The notes below the pieces were generated by a model, which was not told where the DNA came from, did not search any database, and saw nothing but the letters and a program-made list of their open reading frames with translations. From an uncultured Lachnospiraceae bacterium (GTDB lineage Bacteria; Bacillota; Clostridia; Lachnospirales; Lachnospiraceae), in NCBI GenBank assembly GCA_900555195.1, contig USKC01000231.1:1-5330 (forward strand): DNA of 5,330 nucleotides, given 5' to 3'. Both the position numbers and the translations under genes were made by a program. Shown piece by piece: positions 1-5,330 of this stretch (the stretch's first letter is position 1; each line of letters starts with the position of its first letter).

Positions 1-14
1 GGACTGGCGCATAA

Positions 15-53
15 GGCTGCAGGAGTTCGGAATGAAAGCCTCTTGTTGCAGCC
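15..53. repeat. Short inverted repeat upstream of scrR
   Basis: GGCTGCA at 15-21 is matched by its exact reverse complement TGCAGCC at 47-53, separated by 25 bases. No T-tract follows on either strand, so it does not look like a finished intrinsic terminator. It partly overlaps the proposed -35 of scrR. The surrounding bases 1-62 could be the tail of an upstream gene (two forward frames stay open into the scrR promoter), but neither short peptide is recognisable. A 7-bp repeat can arise by chance. Confidence 0.3.
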
Positions 54-71
54 CTTCCGGCATGTTATACT
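43..71 (+). promoter_or_regulatory. Probable scrR promoter (extended -10)
   Basis: TATACT at 66-71 is one base from the sigma-A -10 consensus and is preceded by TG at 63-64 with one intervening base, which makes a proper extended -10. A weak -35, TTGTTG (43-48), sits 17 bases upstream. The start would fall near base 78, inside the operator at 71-84, about 39 bases before the scrR ATG. A weak -35 is acceptable for an extended -10 promoter. That placement suggests scrR represses itself. Confidence 0.6.
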
Positions 72-84
72 GAGATCAATCTCA
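71..84. promoter_or_regulatory. Operator-like site at scrR promoter (O_R)
   Basis: TGAGATCAATCTCA is a near-palindrome with perfect 6-bp arms (TGAGAT/ATCTCA). It matches the site in the scrA promoter at 12 of 14 positions. It starts on the last base of the -10 and covers the expected transcription start, a position where a bound LacI-family protein would block initiation. It departs from the cre consensus TGWNANCGNTNWCA only at the central G. The same motif before scrR and twice before scrA makes ScrR the likeliest ligand. Confidence 0.7.
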
Positions 85-105
85 TATTGAGAAAAGGACG
101 AAATG

Positions 106-112
106 AAGGTGA
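106..112 (+). promoter_or_regulatory. scrR ribosome binding site, sets start at 117
   Basis: AAGGTGA at 106-112 matches the 3' part of the canonical AAGGAGGTGA, with 4 bases to the ATG at 117. The frame is also open from a TTG at 87, but that TTG lies just after the operator, has no ribosome binding site, and would add ten charged residues before the conserved helix-turn-helix start. This decides the start at 117. Confidence 0.75.
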
Positions 113-116
113 CGGC

Positions 117-1112
117 ATGAATATCAATGAGATTGCCCAGATGGCAGGTGTGTCCAGAGCGACGGTATCGCGATATCTGAATCATGGATATGTGAGCGAG
201 GAGAAACAGGAACGGATCCGGAAGGTCATAGAGGAAACGGGATATAAACCTTCCGCTCAGGCGCAGACGCTGCGGACCAAAAGGACCAGGCAGGTGGGAG
301 TGATCATTCCTAAGATTCATTCCGAATCCATCAGCAGGATGGTGGCGGGCATCAGCATGGTTCTGAAGGAGGCGGGCTTTTTGCTGCTGCTGGCGGATAC
401 GGAGAATAAGGAAAAGGAAGAACTGGAATATCTGGAATTGTTTTCCCAGAATCAGGTGGATGGCATCATTCTGATCGCCACCATATTCACGCCGGAACAC
501 AAAAGAGCGCTAAAACGGCTGCAGGTTCCGGTGGTTCTTTTGGGGCAGCGTCTGGAAGGATATTCCTGTGTGTATCAGGATGATTATCATGCGGCGTGCG
601 CGGTGGCGCGCGTCCTTCTTGCGCATGCAAAAAAAGCAGGCTGCATCGGGGTAACGGCGCGGGATCGGGCTGTTGGAGAAGAGAGAAAGGCAGGCTTTTT
701 GGAGGCGATGAAGGAGACGGGGAAACCATGGGATGAAAGTCTGTTTGAGGAGAGCGGTTTCTCCGCTCAGGACGGCTATCATGCGGCAGCGGCGCTCTTT
801 GGCAGACATCCGGACCTGGATGCGGTCTTTTGCGCCACAGATACGATTGCCATGGGAGCGATGGCATGGATACAGGAATCCGGCCGCCGTATACCGGAAG
901 ATGTGGCCATTGTTGGAGTGGGGGATATCATGTCAGGGCGCCTTGTGTTTCCAAAGCTGACCAGCGCGCACCTGTACTATAAAACCAGCGGCCAGGAGGC
1001 GGCCCGCCTGCTTCTGGAGAGAATGGAGAATAAGCCGGCGGGAAAGGAAATCAAAATGGGATACTGCCTTCAGGTAAGGGGGACAACCCTGGATGCGCAT
1101 TATGGAAAATGA
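117..1112 (+). CDS. scrR: LacI-family sucrose operon repressor ScrR
   Basis: This 331-residue protein is a LacI/GalR-family regulator, expected to bind operator DNA as a dimer in the cytoplasm and to release it on binding a sugar or sugar-phosphate. Residues 1-22 form the typical helix-turn-helix (NINEIAQMAGVSRATVSRYLN). Helix 3 and the hinge follow to about residue 55 (GYKPSAQAQTLRTKR), with the hinge Leu at 52. From residue 60 (VGVIIP) to the end is the periplasmic-binding-protein-like effector domain, with the family stretches VDGIILI, DAVFCATDTIAMG and PEDVAIVGVGD. Length is normal for the family and the reading frame is intact. The gene lies directly upstream of scrAB, and the same operator motif lies before it and before scrA, so local control and autorepression are inferred. 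The family call is near certain; the sucrose assignment rests on context and on resemblance to clostridial ScrR proteins. The true effector cannot be read from the sequence. Confidence 0.9.
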   Translation: MNINEIAQMAGVSRATVSRYLNHGYVSEEKQERIRKVIEETGYKPSAQAQTLRTKRTRQVGVIIPKIHSESISRMVAGISMVLKEAGFLLLLADTENKEKEELEYLELFSQNQVDGIILIATIFTPEHKRALKRLQVPVVLLGQRLEGYSCVYQDDYHAACAVARVLLAHAKKAGCIGVTARDRAVGEERKAGFLEAMKETGKPWDESLFEESGFSAQDGYHAAAALFGRHPDLDAVFCATDTIAMGAMAWIQESGRRIPEDVAIVGVGDIMSGRLVFPKLTSAHLYYKTSGQEAARLLLERMENKPAGKEIKMGYCLQVRGTTLDAHYGK

Positions 1113-1114
1113 CT

Positions 1115-1166
1115 AAAAAAGCGAAAGCAGATTTGTGTAAAAGAAGAATATACAAATCTGCTTTCG
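1115..1166 (-). terminator. Long stem-loop after scrR, T-tract on minus strand only
   Basis: CGAAAGCAGATTTGT (1122-1136) pairs perfectly with ACAAATCTGCTTTCG (1152-1166). The stem extends inward by a G-T wobble and two A-T pairs, leaving a 9-base loop. It begins 10 bases after the scrR stop. On the + strand it is followed by TGGGTATATAA, with no T-tract. On the minus strand it is followed by TTTTTT (the A-run at 1115-1120). By sequence it is therefore an intrinsic terminator for minus-strand transcription. On the scrR mRNA it may act as a 3' stabilising or weak termination hairpin. The stem is clearly seen; its function is inferred. Confidence 0.65.
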
Positions 1167-1178
1167 TGGGTATATAAT

Positions 1179-1208
1179 TGAGAAAAAGTGAGAACGATCT
1201 CATAAAAT
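1179..1208 (+). promoter_or_regulatory. scrAB promoter
   Basis: TTGAGA (1179-1184, 5 of 6 to the -35 consensus) and TAAAAT (1203-1208, 5 of 6 to the -10 consensus) are separated by 18 bases. The predicted start is near 1215, giving a leader of about 80 bases before scrA. The operator at 1189-1202 fills the spacer between the two hexamers, a position that would directly occlude RNA polymerase. The region is AT-rich against balanced surroundings. Confidence 0.75.
1189..1202. promoter_or_regulatory. Operator O1 in scrA promoter spacer, also a perfect cre match
   Basis: TGAGAACGATCTCA has perfect 5-bp inverted arms around ACGA. It lies between the -35 and -10 of the scrA promoter, ending one base before the -10. 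It shares 12 of 14 bases with both the scrR-promoter site and the downstream site at 1255-1268. It also satisfies every constrained position of the Bacillus-type cre consensus TGWNANCGNTNWCA. ScrR and CcpA belong to the same family and bind similar central-CG sites, so either or both could bind here. Confidence 0.75.
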
Positions 1209-1213
1209 AATAA

Positions 1214-1235
1214 TATTTAGTTTCAACTATTTAGT
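1214..1235. repeat. Direct repeat between the two scrA operators
   Basis: TATTTAGT occurs at 1214-1221 and again at 1228-1235, a 14-base period, starting at the predicted transcription start. The segment also contains the small palindrome TAGTT-TC-AACTA at 1218-1229. The repeat is exact, but the region is AT-rich, so chance is possible. I know of no regulator to assign. Confidence 0.4.
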
Positions 1236-1254
1236 AAATGCCTCATATTTAACG

Positions 1255-1268
1255 TGAGAACGATTTCT
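1255..1268. promoter_or_regulatory. Operator-like site O2 in scrA leader
   Basis: TGAGAACGATTTCT matches O1 at 12 of 14 positions, including the first ten in a row. It misses the cre consensus only at its last base. It lies about 40 to 54 bases downstream of the predicted start and 26 bases before the scrA ATG, 66 bases centre-to-centre from O1. It could act as a roadblock, or as the second half of a pair of sites bound cooperatively. Confidence 0.6.
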
Positions 1269-1293
1269 TTAAGAGGCGGAAGCGGAGGGAGCT

Positions 1294-3261
1294 ATGGATT
1301 ATCAAAAGGCGGCACAGGAGGTGCTGGAAGCGATCGGAGGCAAGCAGAACATTGTGAGTGCAGCGCACTGTGCCACAAGACTGAGGCTTGTGATTGCGGA
1401 CAATGACAAATGCGACAAGGAAGCGGCAGAGAACGTGGATGGAGTGAAGGGCGTTTTTGTCGCTTCCGGGCAGCTGCAGATTATATTCGGGACGGGAACG
1501 GTCAACAAGGTTTATGACGAATTCATCCGCATTGCCGGCATTGGAACCGCGACAAAGGAAGAGGTCAAACAGGCAGCCAGTGCGAAGACAAGCGTGTGGA
1601 AGCGGGCGATCAAGACGCTGGGAGACGTATTCGTTCCGATCATCCCTGCCATTGTGGCCAGCGGCCTTTTGATGGGCTTGCTGGAAGGAATGTGCAAGGT
1701 ATATCCGCAGCTGGCGGAATCAGGTACCTATACGATCATTCACCTGTTTTCCAATGCGGCCTTCGTATTTCTGCCGGTTTTGATCGCGTTCAGCGCGGCG
1801 AAGGTATTCGGCGGCAATCCATTCCTTGGGGCAGTGATCGGAATGATCATGATCCATCCGGATCTGATGAACGCCTGGAATGTGGCTGGGGCCGAAAGTA
1901 TTCCTACGGCGGACGTCTGGTTCGGGCTGTATGAGATTAACCTGACGGGGTATCAGGGGCATGTGATTCCGGTGGTGATCGCGGTATGGTTCATGAGCAT
2001 GCTGGAAAAGCGCCTGCACAAAATAGTGCCGGAGATCATCGACCTGTTCGTAACTCCGCTGGTAACCGTGCTGGTGACGGGATATCTTACTCTGACAATT
2101 TTCGGGCCCGTGTTCTCCTGGATTGAAAACGGCGTTCTGGCGGGCGTGCAGTGGCTGATTACGCTGCCCTTCGGTCTAGGAGCGGCGCTTTGCGGAGCGG
2201 TTTATGCGCCCACGGTTGTGGCCGGTGTGCATCATATGTATAATGCCCTGGAGGCGGGCCTCCTTTCCGGAAACGGTCTGAATACCTGGATGCCCATCGC
2301 CACGGCAGCCAATGTGGCGCAGGGAGCAGCTGCGCTGGCGCTGGCCGTAAAGACGAGCAATAAGAAAACCAAGGCCATGGCTCTGCCGGCCTCCCTCTCT
2401 GCGTTCCTCGGCATCACGGAACCGGCGATTTTCGGCGTGAATATCCGTTACATGAAGCCGTTTGTGGCCGGAATGATCGGAGGCGCCTGCGGCGCACTGA
2501 TCGCAGGGTGGACAGGGATCGGCGCTACGGCATATGGTGTAACCGGTCTGTTCGGCTATCTGATTACAACGGATTATACTCTTCAATATACCTTGGTGAT
2601 CGTGGTTGCTTTTGCGGTAGCCTTCCTGTTTTCCTGGATTTTTTACAAAGAAGAGGACGGCGGCGCGAAAGGGGAGAATAAGGGAAACAGTACGGAAACG
2701 AATTCCGGCGCTTTGACGGCAGAAAGCGTTGGTGAAAAAGAGGGCATTGAAAGGAAAGAAGACAGGAAGAATGCTGAAGAGATGAGCGGAACGGAAGAAG
2801 GAAAAAGAACGGCCATATTTTGTCCCGTTCCCGGAGAAGCGGTGGAACTGTCCAAGGTGCCTGATGAAACGTTTGCAGGGGAAATCCTGGGAAAAGGAAT
2901 GGCGGTCAGACCTTCTGAAGGAAAGGTATATGCGCCCTTCGATGGAACGGTGGAAACCATATTTCCCACAGGACATGCAGTGGCGCTGAAGAGTGAAGAC
3001 GGCGTGGAGGTGCTCATTCATGTGGGACTGGATACGGTCGCTCTGAACGGAAAATATTATACGGCGAAGACGCAGGACGGCGCACATGTGCGCAGGGGAG
3101 ACCTTCTGGTGGAATTCGATATGGAAGGGATCCGGGCGGAAGGATATGAACTCATCACTCCGGTGGTCGTTACCAATACGGACGCGTATGAAGCGGTTCT
3201 TCCCGGAAAGACCGGACAGGTATCTTTGGAGGATGAGGTCCTGGAAGTGGTAGAGCGTTAG
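1294..3261 (+). CDS. scrA: Sucrose-specific PTS permease, fused EIIBCA
   Basis: This 655-residue membrane protein imports sucrose and phosphorylates it to sucrose-6-phosphate, with phosphate relayed from HPr. Residues 1-90 are the EIIB domain, with phospho-acceptor Cys26 in AAHCATRLR and the family stretch GVFVASGQLQIIFGTGTVNKV. Residues about 105-450 are the hydrophobic EIIC transport domain, containing GVHHMYNALE (311-320) and GITEPAIFG (373-381), typical of the glucose/sucrose EIIC superfamily. Residues 452-505 are a hydrophilic Glu/Lys-rich linker. Residues 506-655 are an EIIA-Glc-type domain with His561 (GHAVAL) and phospho-acceptor His576 (LIHVGLDTV), spaced 15 apart as in E. coli EIIA-Glc. 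All three catalytic centres are present, so no separate EIIA is needed. The N-terminus closely resembles B. subtilis SacP, which lacks EIIA; the three-domain form resembles streptococcal ScrA. The start has GGAGGG at 1284-1289. Sucrose is favoured over trehalose or beta-glucosides by sequence and by scrB immediately after. Confidence 0.93.
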   Translation: MDYQKAAQEVLEAIGGKQNIVSAAHCATRLRLVIADNDKCDKEAAENVDGVKGVFVASGQLQIIFGTGTVNKVYDEFIRIAGIGTATKEEVKQAASAKTSVWKRAIKTLGDVFVPIIPAIVASGLLMGLLEGMCKVYPQLAESGTYTIIHLFSNAAFVFLPVLIAFSAAKVFGGNPFLGAVIGMIMIHPDLMNAWNVAGAESIPTADVWFGLYEINLTGYQGHVIPVVIAVWFMSMLEKRLHKIVPEIIDLFVTPLVTVLVTGYLTLTIFGPVFSWIENGVLAGVQWLITLPFGLGAALCGAVYAPTVVAGVHHMYNALEAGLLSGNGLNTWMPIATAANVAQGAAALALAVKTSNKKTKAMALPASLSAFLGITEPAIFGVNIRYMKPFVAGMIGGACGALIAGWTGIGATAYGVTGLFGYLITTDYTLQYTLVIVVAFAVAFLFSWIFYKEEDGGAKGENKGNSTETNSGALTAESVGEKEGIERKEDRKNAEEMSGTEEGKRTAIFCPVPGEAVELSKVPDETFAGEILGKGMAVRPSEGKVYAPFDGTVETIFPTGHAVALKSEDGVEVLIHVGLDTVALNGKYYTAKTQDGAHVRRGDLLVEFDMEGIRAEGYELITPVVVTNTDAYEAVLPGKTGQVSLEDEVLEVVER

Positions 3262-3283
3262 AAAGAAACCGGAGGACGGATGG

Positions 3284-4804
3284 ATGAATCGAACGGGCAT
3301 GCAGATAGTGAAGCAAATCATTGAGGAAGAGAGAAAGAGCGTCCCTGCCGTATCGCAGGATCCGTGGAGGCTGAAATTTCATCTGATGCCTCCGACAGGA
3401 TGGCTCAATGATCCGAATGGCTTATGCCAGGCGGAGGGTGTTTATCATGTGTTTTTTCAATATTCTCCTTTCAGTGCGAAGGGAGGGGATAAATACTGGG
3501 GGCATTATAGCAGCCGGAATCTGGTGGATTGGGAATATCTGGGCGTGCCTCTGGTGACGGATGAACCCTTTGACCGGGATGGAGTATATTCGGGCAGCGC
3601 ATTGGTGGAAAAGAACCGTATCGCGGTCTATTATACGGGTAATGTGAAGCGGACAGGAAGATACGATTATATCCTTGACGGCAGGGAAGCGACAGTCGTT
3701 CTGACGAAGAGCGAGGATGGGAAACGGTTCAAAGAGAAGGAAGCGCTTCTCACCTTCAGGGATTATCCTCTCGGATATACCAGACACATCCGGGATCCGA
3801 AGGTATTTGTATCAGACGGACGGCGCTATATGGTTCTGGGCGGAAGGAAATGTGGGAAAGGTGAGGCTGCTGGAACGAAAGAGGCGGATGCGGGGGCGGT
3901 ATTGCTGTATGAAAGCGAAGACGGAAAGAGATGGGAACTGCGGAAGGAACTGACGGTACCGGATTTCGGCTATATGTGGGAATGTCCGGATCTGTTCCTG
4001 GTGGAAGGCGGATGGTTCCTCTCCGTTTCCCCCCAGGGTCTGGAGAGAGGAAAATATGCGTTCCAGAATGTATATGCATCCGGGTATTTCCGGATGGATG
4101 GAGGGCCGGATGGGCCCGGAGGGCTGAGCGATTTTGAAGAATGGGATAAAGGGTTCGATTTTTATGCGCCTCAGACCTTTCAGGATGAGCTGGGACGCAG
4201 AATCCTGATCGGATGGGCTGGGCTTCCGGATATTGAAGAAGAATACCTGAATCCCACTGTGGAAAGGGGATGGCAGCATGCCCTGACGGTTCCGAGGCAG
4301 GTGACAAAACGGGATGGAAAGCTGCTGCAGGCTCCGGTGCCGGAACTGGAAGCGCTGCGCGGGGCGGAGATGGAGGTGATGCCAGGACGGGAAACTGTTC
4401 TGGATGACGCCTTTGATCTTCAGTTCTGCAACCGTGAGGGGAAAGCGCCGTTTTCCGTTACCATTGCGGGCGGCCTGCGGCTTTCTTATGATGGAAAGCG
4501 GGCGGTTCTCGCATTTACGGACAGAAAGGAGCAGGAGCCGTTTTCGGGAATTGGCAGAGGAAGAACCGAGAGAAGGGCGAGAATCGAAGAAGTCCGTACG
4601 GTGCGCGTCCTTGCGGATACCTCTTTAGTGGAAATCTATTTGAATGAAGGGGAACGGGTATTTACCACCCGGTATTATCCGGAGGGCCCAAAAAGAAGCA
4701 TTCTGCTGGAAGGAGATCTGCAGGATGTGCGCTGCTGGCGGATGCGCGGAATGCGGATCCGGATGGCGGAAGCGGTTCTGGATGGAGGAAACGGAGCGGA
4801 ATGA
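3284..4804 (+). CDS. scrB: Sucrose-6-phosphate hydrolase (GH32)
   Basis: This 506-residue cytoplasmic enzyme is expected to hydrolyse the sucrose-6-phosphate made by ScrA to glucose-6-phosphate and fructose. All three GH32 catalytic residues are visible: nucleophile Asp43 in GWLNDPNGL, transition-state stabiliser Asp171 in RDPKVF, and acid/base Glu233 in WECPDLF. Other family marks are FFQYSPF, YSGSA (102-106) and DFYAPQTF (from 292). The five-bladed propeller spans about residues 30-335, and a C-terminal beta-sandwich ends in ADTSLVEIYLNEGERVFTTRYYP. There is no signal peptide, which fits an intracellular enzyme and not a secreted invertase. The gene begins 22 bases after scrA with GGAGG at 3271-3275 and an 8-base spacer. 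A nearby ATG at 3280 opens only a 14-codon frame. Length is ordinary, with a small polar loop (about residues 188-202, rich in Gly, Lys and Glu) before the AVLLYES strand. It is certainly cotranscribed in layout, with no terminator between. Confidence 0.95.
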   Translation: MNRTGMQIVKQIIEEERKSVPAVSQDPWRLKFHLMPPTGWLNDPNGLCQAEGVYHVFFQYSPFSAKGGDKYWGHYSSRNLVDWEYLGVPLVTDEPFDRDGVYSGSALVEKNRIAVYYTGNVKRTGRYDYILDGREATVVLTKSEDGKRFKEKEALLTFRDYPLGYTRHIRDPKVFVSDGRRYMVLGGRKCGKGEAAGTKEADAGAVLLYESEDGKRWELRKELTVPDFGYMWECPDLFLVEGGWFLSVSPQGLERGKYAFQNVYASGYFRMDGGPDGPGGLSDFEEWDKGFDFYAPQTFQDELGRRILIGWAGLPDIEEEYLNPTVERGWQHALTVPRQVTKRDGKLLQAPVPELEALRGAEMEVMPGRETVLDDAFDLQFCNREGKAPFSVTIAGGLRLSYDGKRAVLAFTDRKEQEPFSGIGRGRTERRARIEEVRTVRVLADTSLVEIYLNEGERVFTTRYYPEGPKRSILLEGDLQDVRCWRMRGMRIRMAEAVLDGGNGAE

Positions 4805-4813
4805 AGGCAGAGC

Positions 4814-4842
4814 TTGACAGCCGGATCCTCTTATGATAAATT
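4814..4842 (+). promoter_or_regulatory. Possible promoter for the 3' gene or a short leader RNA
   Basis: TTGACA at 4814-4819 is a perfect -35. With a 17-base spacer the -10 would be TAAATT (4837-4842, 4 of 6). A closer -10 match, TATGAT at 4832-4837, is only 12 bases away and too near. Transcription would start near 4849. This is the only promoter-like pair I see between scrB and the next gene, but the -10 is mediocre. Confidence 0.4.
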
Positions 4843-4898
4843 TGACTAAGATTTTTTTATGGATGAAGTAAGGTTTGGTTTGCCGCCGGGTAAACAGG

Positions 4899-4958
4899 AA
4901 AGCATTGGTTTCCGCGTCGTTAGGCCGTAGAAGACGCGGAGGGCAATGCTTTATTTTT
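4899..4958 (+). terminator. Strong intrinsic terminator after scrB
   Basis: AAAGCATTG (4899-4907) pairs with CAATGCTTT (4944-4952). After a 3-base internal loop, TCCGCGTC (4911-4918) pairs with GACGCGGA (4933-4940), leaving a 14-base apical loop. The stem runs straight into the tract TTTATTTTT (4950-4958). This is a classic rho-independent terminator on the + strand and should end the scrAB transcript. It also lies directly before the Shine-Dalgarno of the following gene, which leaves no room for a promoter in between. A small hairpin, GTTTGCC/GGTAAAC (4878-4895), precedes it. Confidence 0.9.
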
Positions 4959-4967
4959 GAGCTAGAC

Positions 4968-4973
4968 AGGAGG
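4968..4973 (+). promoter_or_regulatory. Ribosome binding site deciding start at 4982
   Basis: AGGAGG at 4968-4973 lies 8 bases before the ATG at 4982. A later in-frame ATG at 5045 would begin with the conserved MRRKK, but its nearest purine-rich site (5018-5024) is 20 bases away, too far. The upstream start is therefore preferred. Confidence 0.7.
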
Positions 4974-4981
4974 ATGGATAC

Positions 4982-5330
4982 ATGTCAGATATATCTTTAT
5001 CTATGACAAATCTTCAGAAGGAGGAGAGGGGGACGTTCCGCCCTATGCGCAGGAAAAAGCAGGAACTTGCGAAAGAAACGTGCATTGAGATATTGAGGAA
5101 GGGCACTTCCGGCGTTCTGGCCCTGGAGGGAGACGGAGGATATCCGTATGCCGTGCCCCTCAGTTATGTATATGATGGGAATAAGATCTACTTCCATTGT
5201 GCCAGGAGCGGCCATAAGCTGGATGCCATACGCAGAAATCCCAGAGCTTCTTTTTGTGTGATCGAACAGGATGAGATTGTGCCGGAAGAATATACGACCT
5301 ATTTCAGAAGCGTGATCATATTCGGCACCG
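4982..5330 (+). CDS. Pyridoxamine 5'-phosphate oxidase-like (NimA-like) protein, 5' part
   Basis: An open frame of 116 codons runs off the window end. From residue 22 (MRRKKQ) it resembles small flavin-binding split-barrel proteins of the pyridoxamine-5'-phosphate oxidase superfamily, NimA-like branch, common in Clostridia. Recognisable stretches are GTSGVLALEGDGGYPYAVPLSYVYDGNKIYFHCARSG in meaning (the barrel strands, about residues 42-78), HKLDAIRRNPRASFCVI, and VPEEYTTYFRSVIIFG. Such proteins usually have about 150-170 residues, so most of the gene is probably present. The family includes nitroimidazole reductases, but most members have no known substrate, so no enzymatic role is claimed. 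It has no evident link to sucrose use and is separated from scrB by a strong terminator. The first 21 residues, polar and Ser/Glu-rich, may be a lineage-specific extension or may reflect a wrong start. Confidence 0.8.
   Translation, partial: MSDISLSMTNLQKEERGTFRPMRRKKQELAKETCIEILRKGTSGVLALEGDGGYPYAVPLSYVYDGNKIYFHCARSGHKLDAIRRNPRASFCVIEQDEIVPEEYTTYFRSVIIFGT

Noticed and set aside
87..116. Upstream TTG start for scrR
   Set aside because: It has no Shine-Dalgarno, and it would begin within 3 bases of the operator and add residues absent from the family. The ATG at 117 has AAGGTGA at good spacing.
1122..1166. Canonical + strand terminator for scrR
   Set aside because: The hairpin is strong but is followed by TGGGTATATAA on the + strand, so the T-tract requirement is not met there. 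It is recorded as minus-strand polarised instead.
2176..3321. Long minus-strand open frame (381 codons) opposite scrA
   Set aside because: It lies antisense to the scrA EIIC and EIIA regions, whose motifs are clear. Its translation is rich in Arg, His, Ser and Pro with no recognisable domain, and no ribosome binding site or promoter supports it. It reflects codon bias on the coding strand.
3280..3324. Alternative ATG at 3280 as a leader peptide before scrB
   Set aside because: It opens only 14 codons overlapping the scrB start in another frame, and the GGAGG spacing serves the ATG at 3284 equally well or better.
3756..4307. Two overlapping minus-strand open frames (183 and 155 codons) opposite scrB
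   Set aside because: Both are low-complexity Pro/Ser/His-rich translations antisense to the GH32 catalytic domain, with no family resemblance.
4878..4895. Riboswitch in the leader of the NimA-like gene
   Set aside because: Only a 7-bp hairpin precedes the terminator, and no known aptamer signature or clear antiterminator is visible. An attenuator is kept as a question, not a call.

Overview
The window holds a compact sucrose uptake and utilisation locus, followed by the 5' part of an unrelated small flavoprotein gene. All genes lie on the + strand. Gene content, purine-rich Shine-Dalgarno sites, roughly balanced GC and the protein sequences point to a Firmicute, most likely a gut-type Clostridia/Lachnospiraceae member. 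That placement is an inference from family resemblance, not a database result.

Layout: bases 1-62 are short upstream sequence with no gene I can assign. A promoter with an extended -10 (43-71) and an operator over its start region (71-84) precede a LacI-family regulator, scrR (117-1112). A 181-base gap follows. It holds a long perfect stem-loop whose only T-tract is on the minus strand, then a good sigma-A promoter (1179-1208) with an operator in its spacer (1189-1202), an 8-bp direct repeat (1214-1235) and a second operator-like site in the leader (1255-1268). The operon is scrA (1294-3261, a fused EIIB-EIIC-EIIA sucrose PTS permease) and, 22 bases later, scrB (3284-4804, GH32 sucrose-6-phosphate hydrolase). 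A 177-base gap then holds a possible promoter and a strong intrinsic terminator that ends only 9 bases before the Shine-Dalgarno of the last gene. That gene is a pyridoxamine-5'-phosphate-oxidase-like (NimA-like) protein running off the window end (4982-5330).

How it works together: ScrA imports and phosphorylates sucrose to sucrose-6-phosphate using its own EIIA domain. ScrB cleaves this to glucose-6-phosphate and fructose. ScrR most likely represses scrAB and itself through three related 14-bp sites. The best of these also fits the catabolite-response-element (cre) consensus perfectly, so CcpA may share it. No fructokinase gene is in the window.

Overall this is a recognisable and largely ordinary system. 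The points worth a second look are regulatory: the shared operator/cre set, the minus-strand-polarised hairpin, and the terminator placed directly before the last gene's ribosome binding site. I did not see a previously undescribed protein system.
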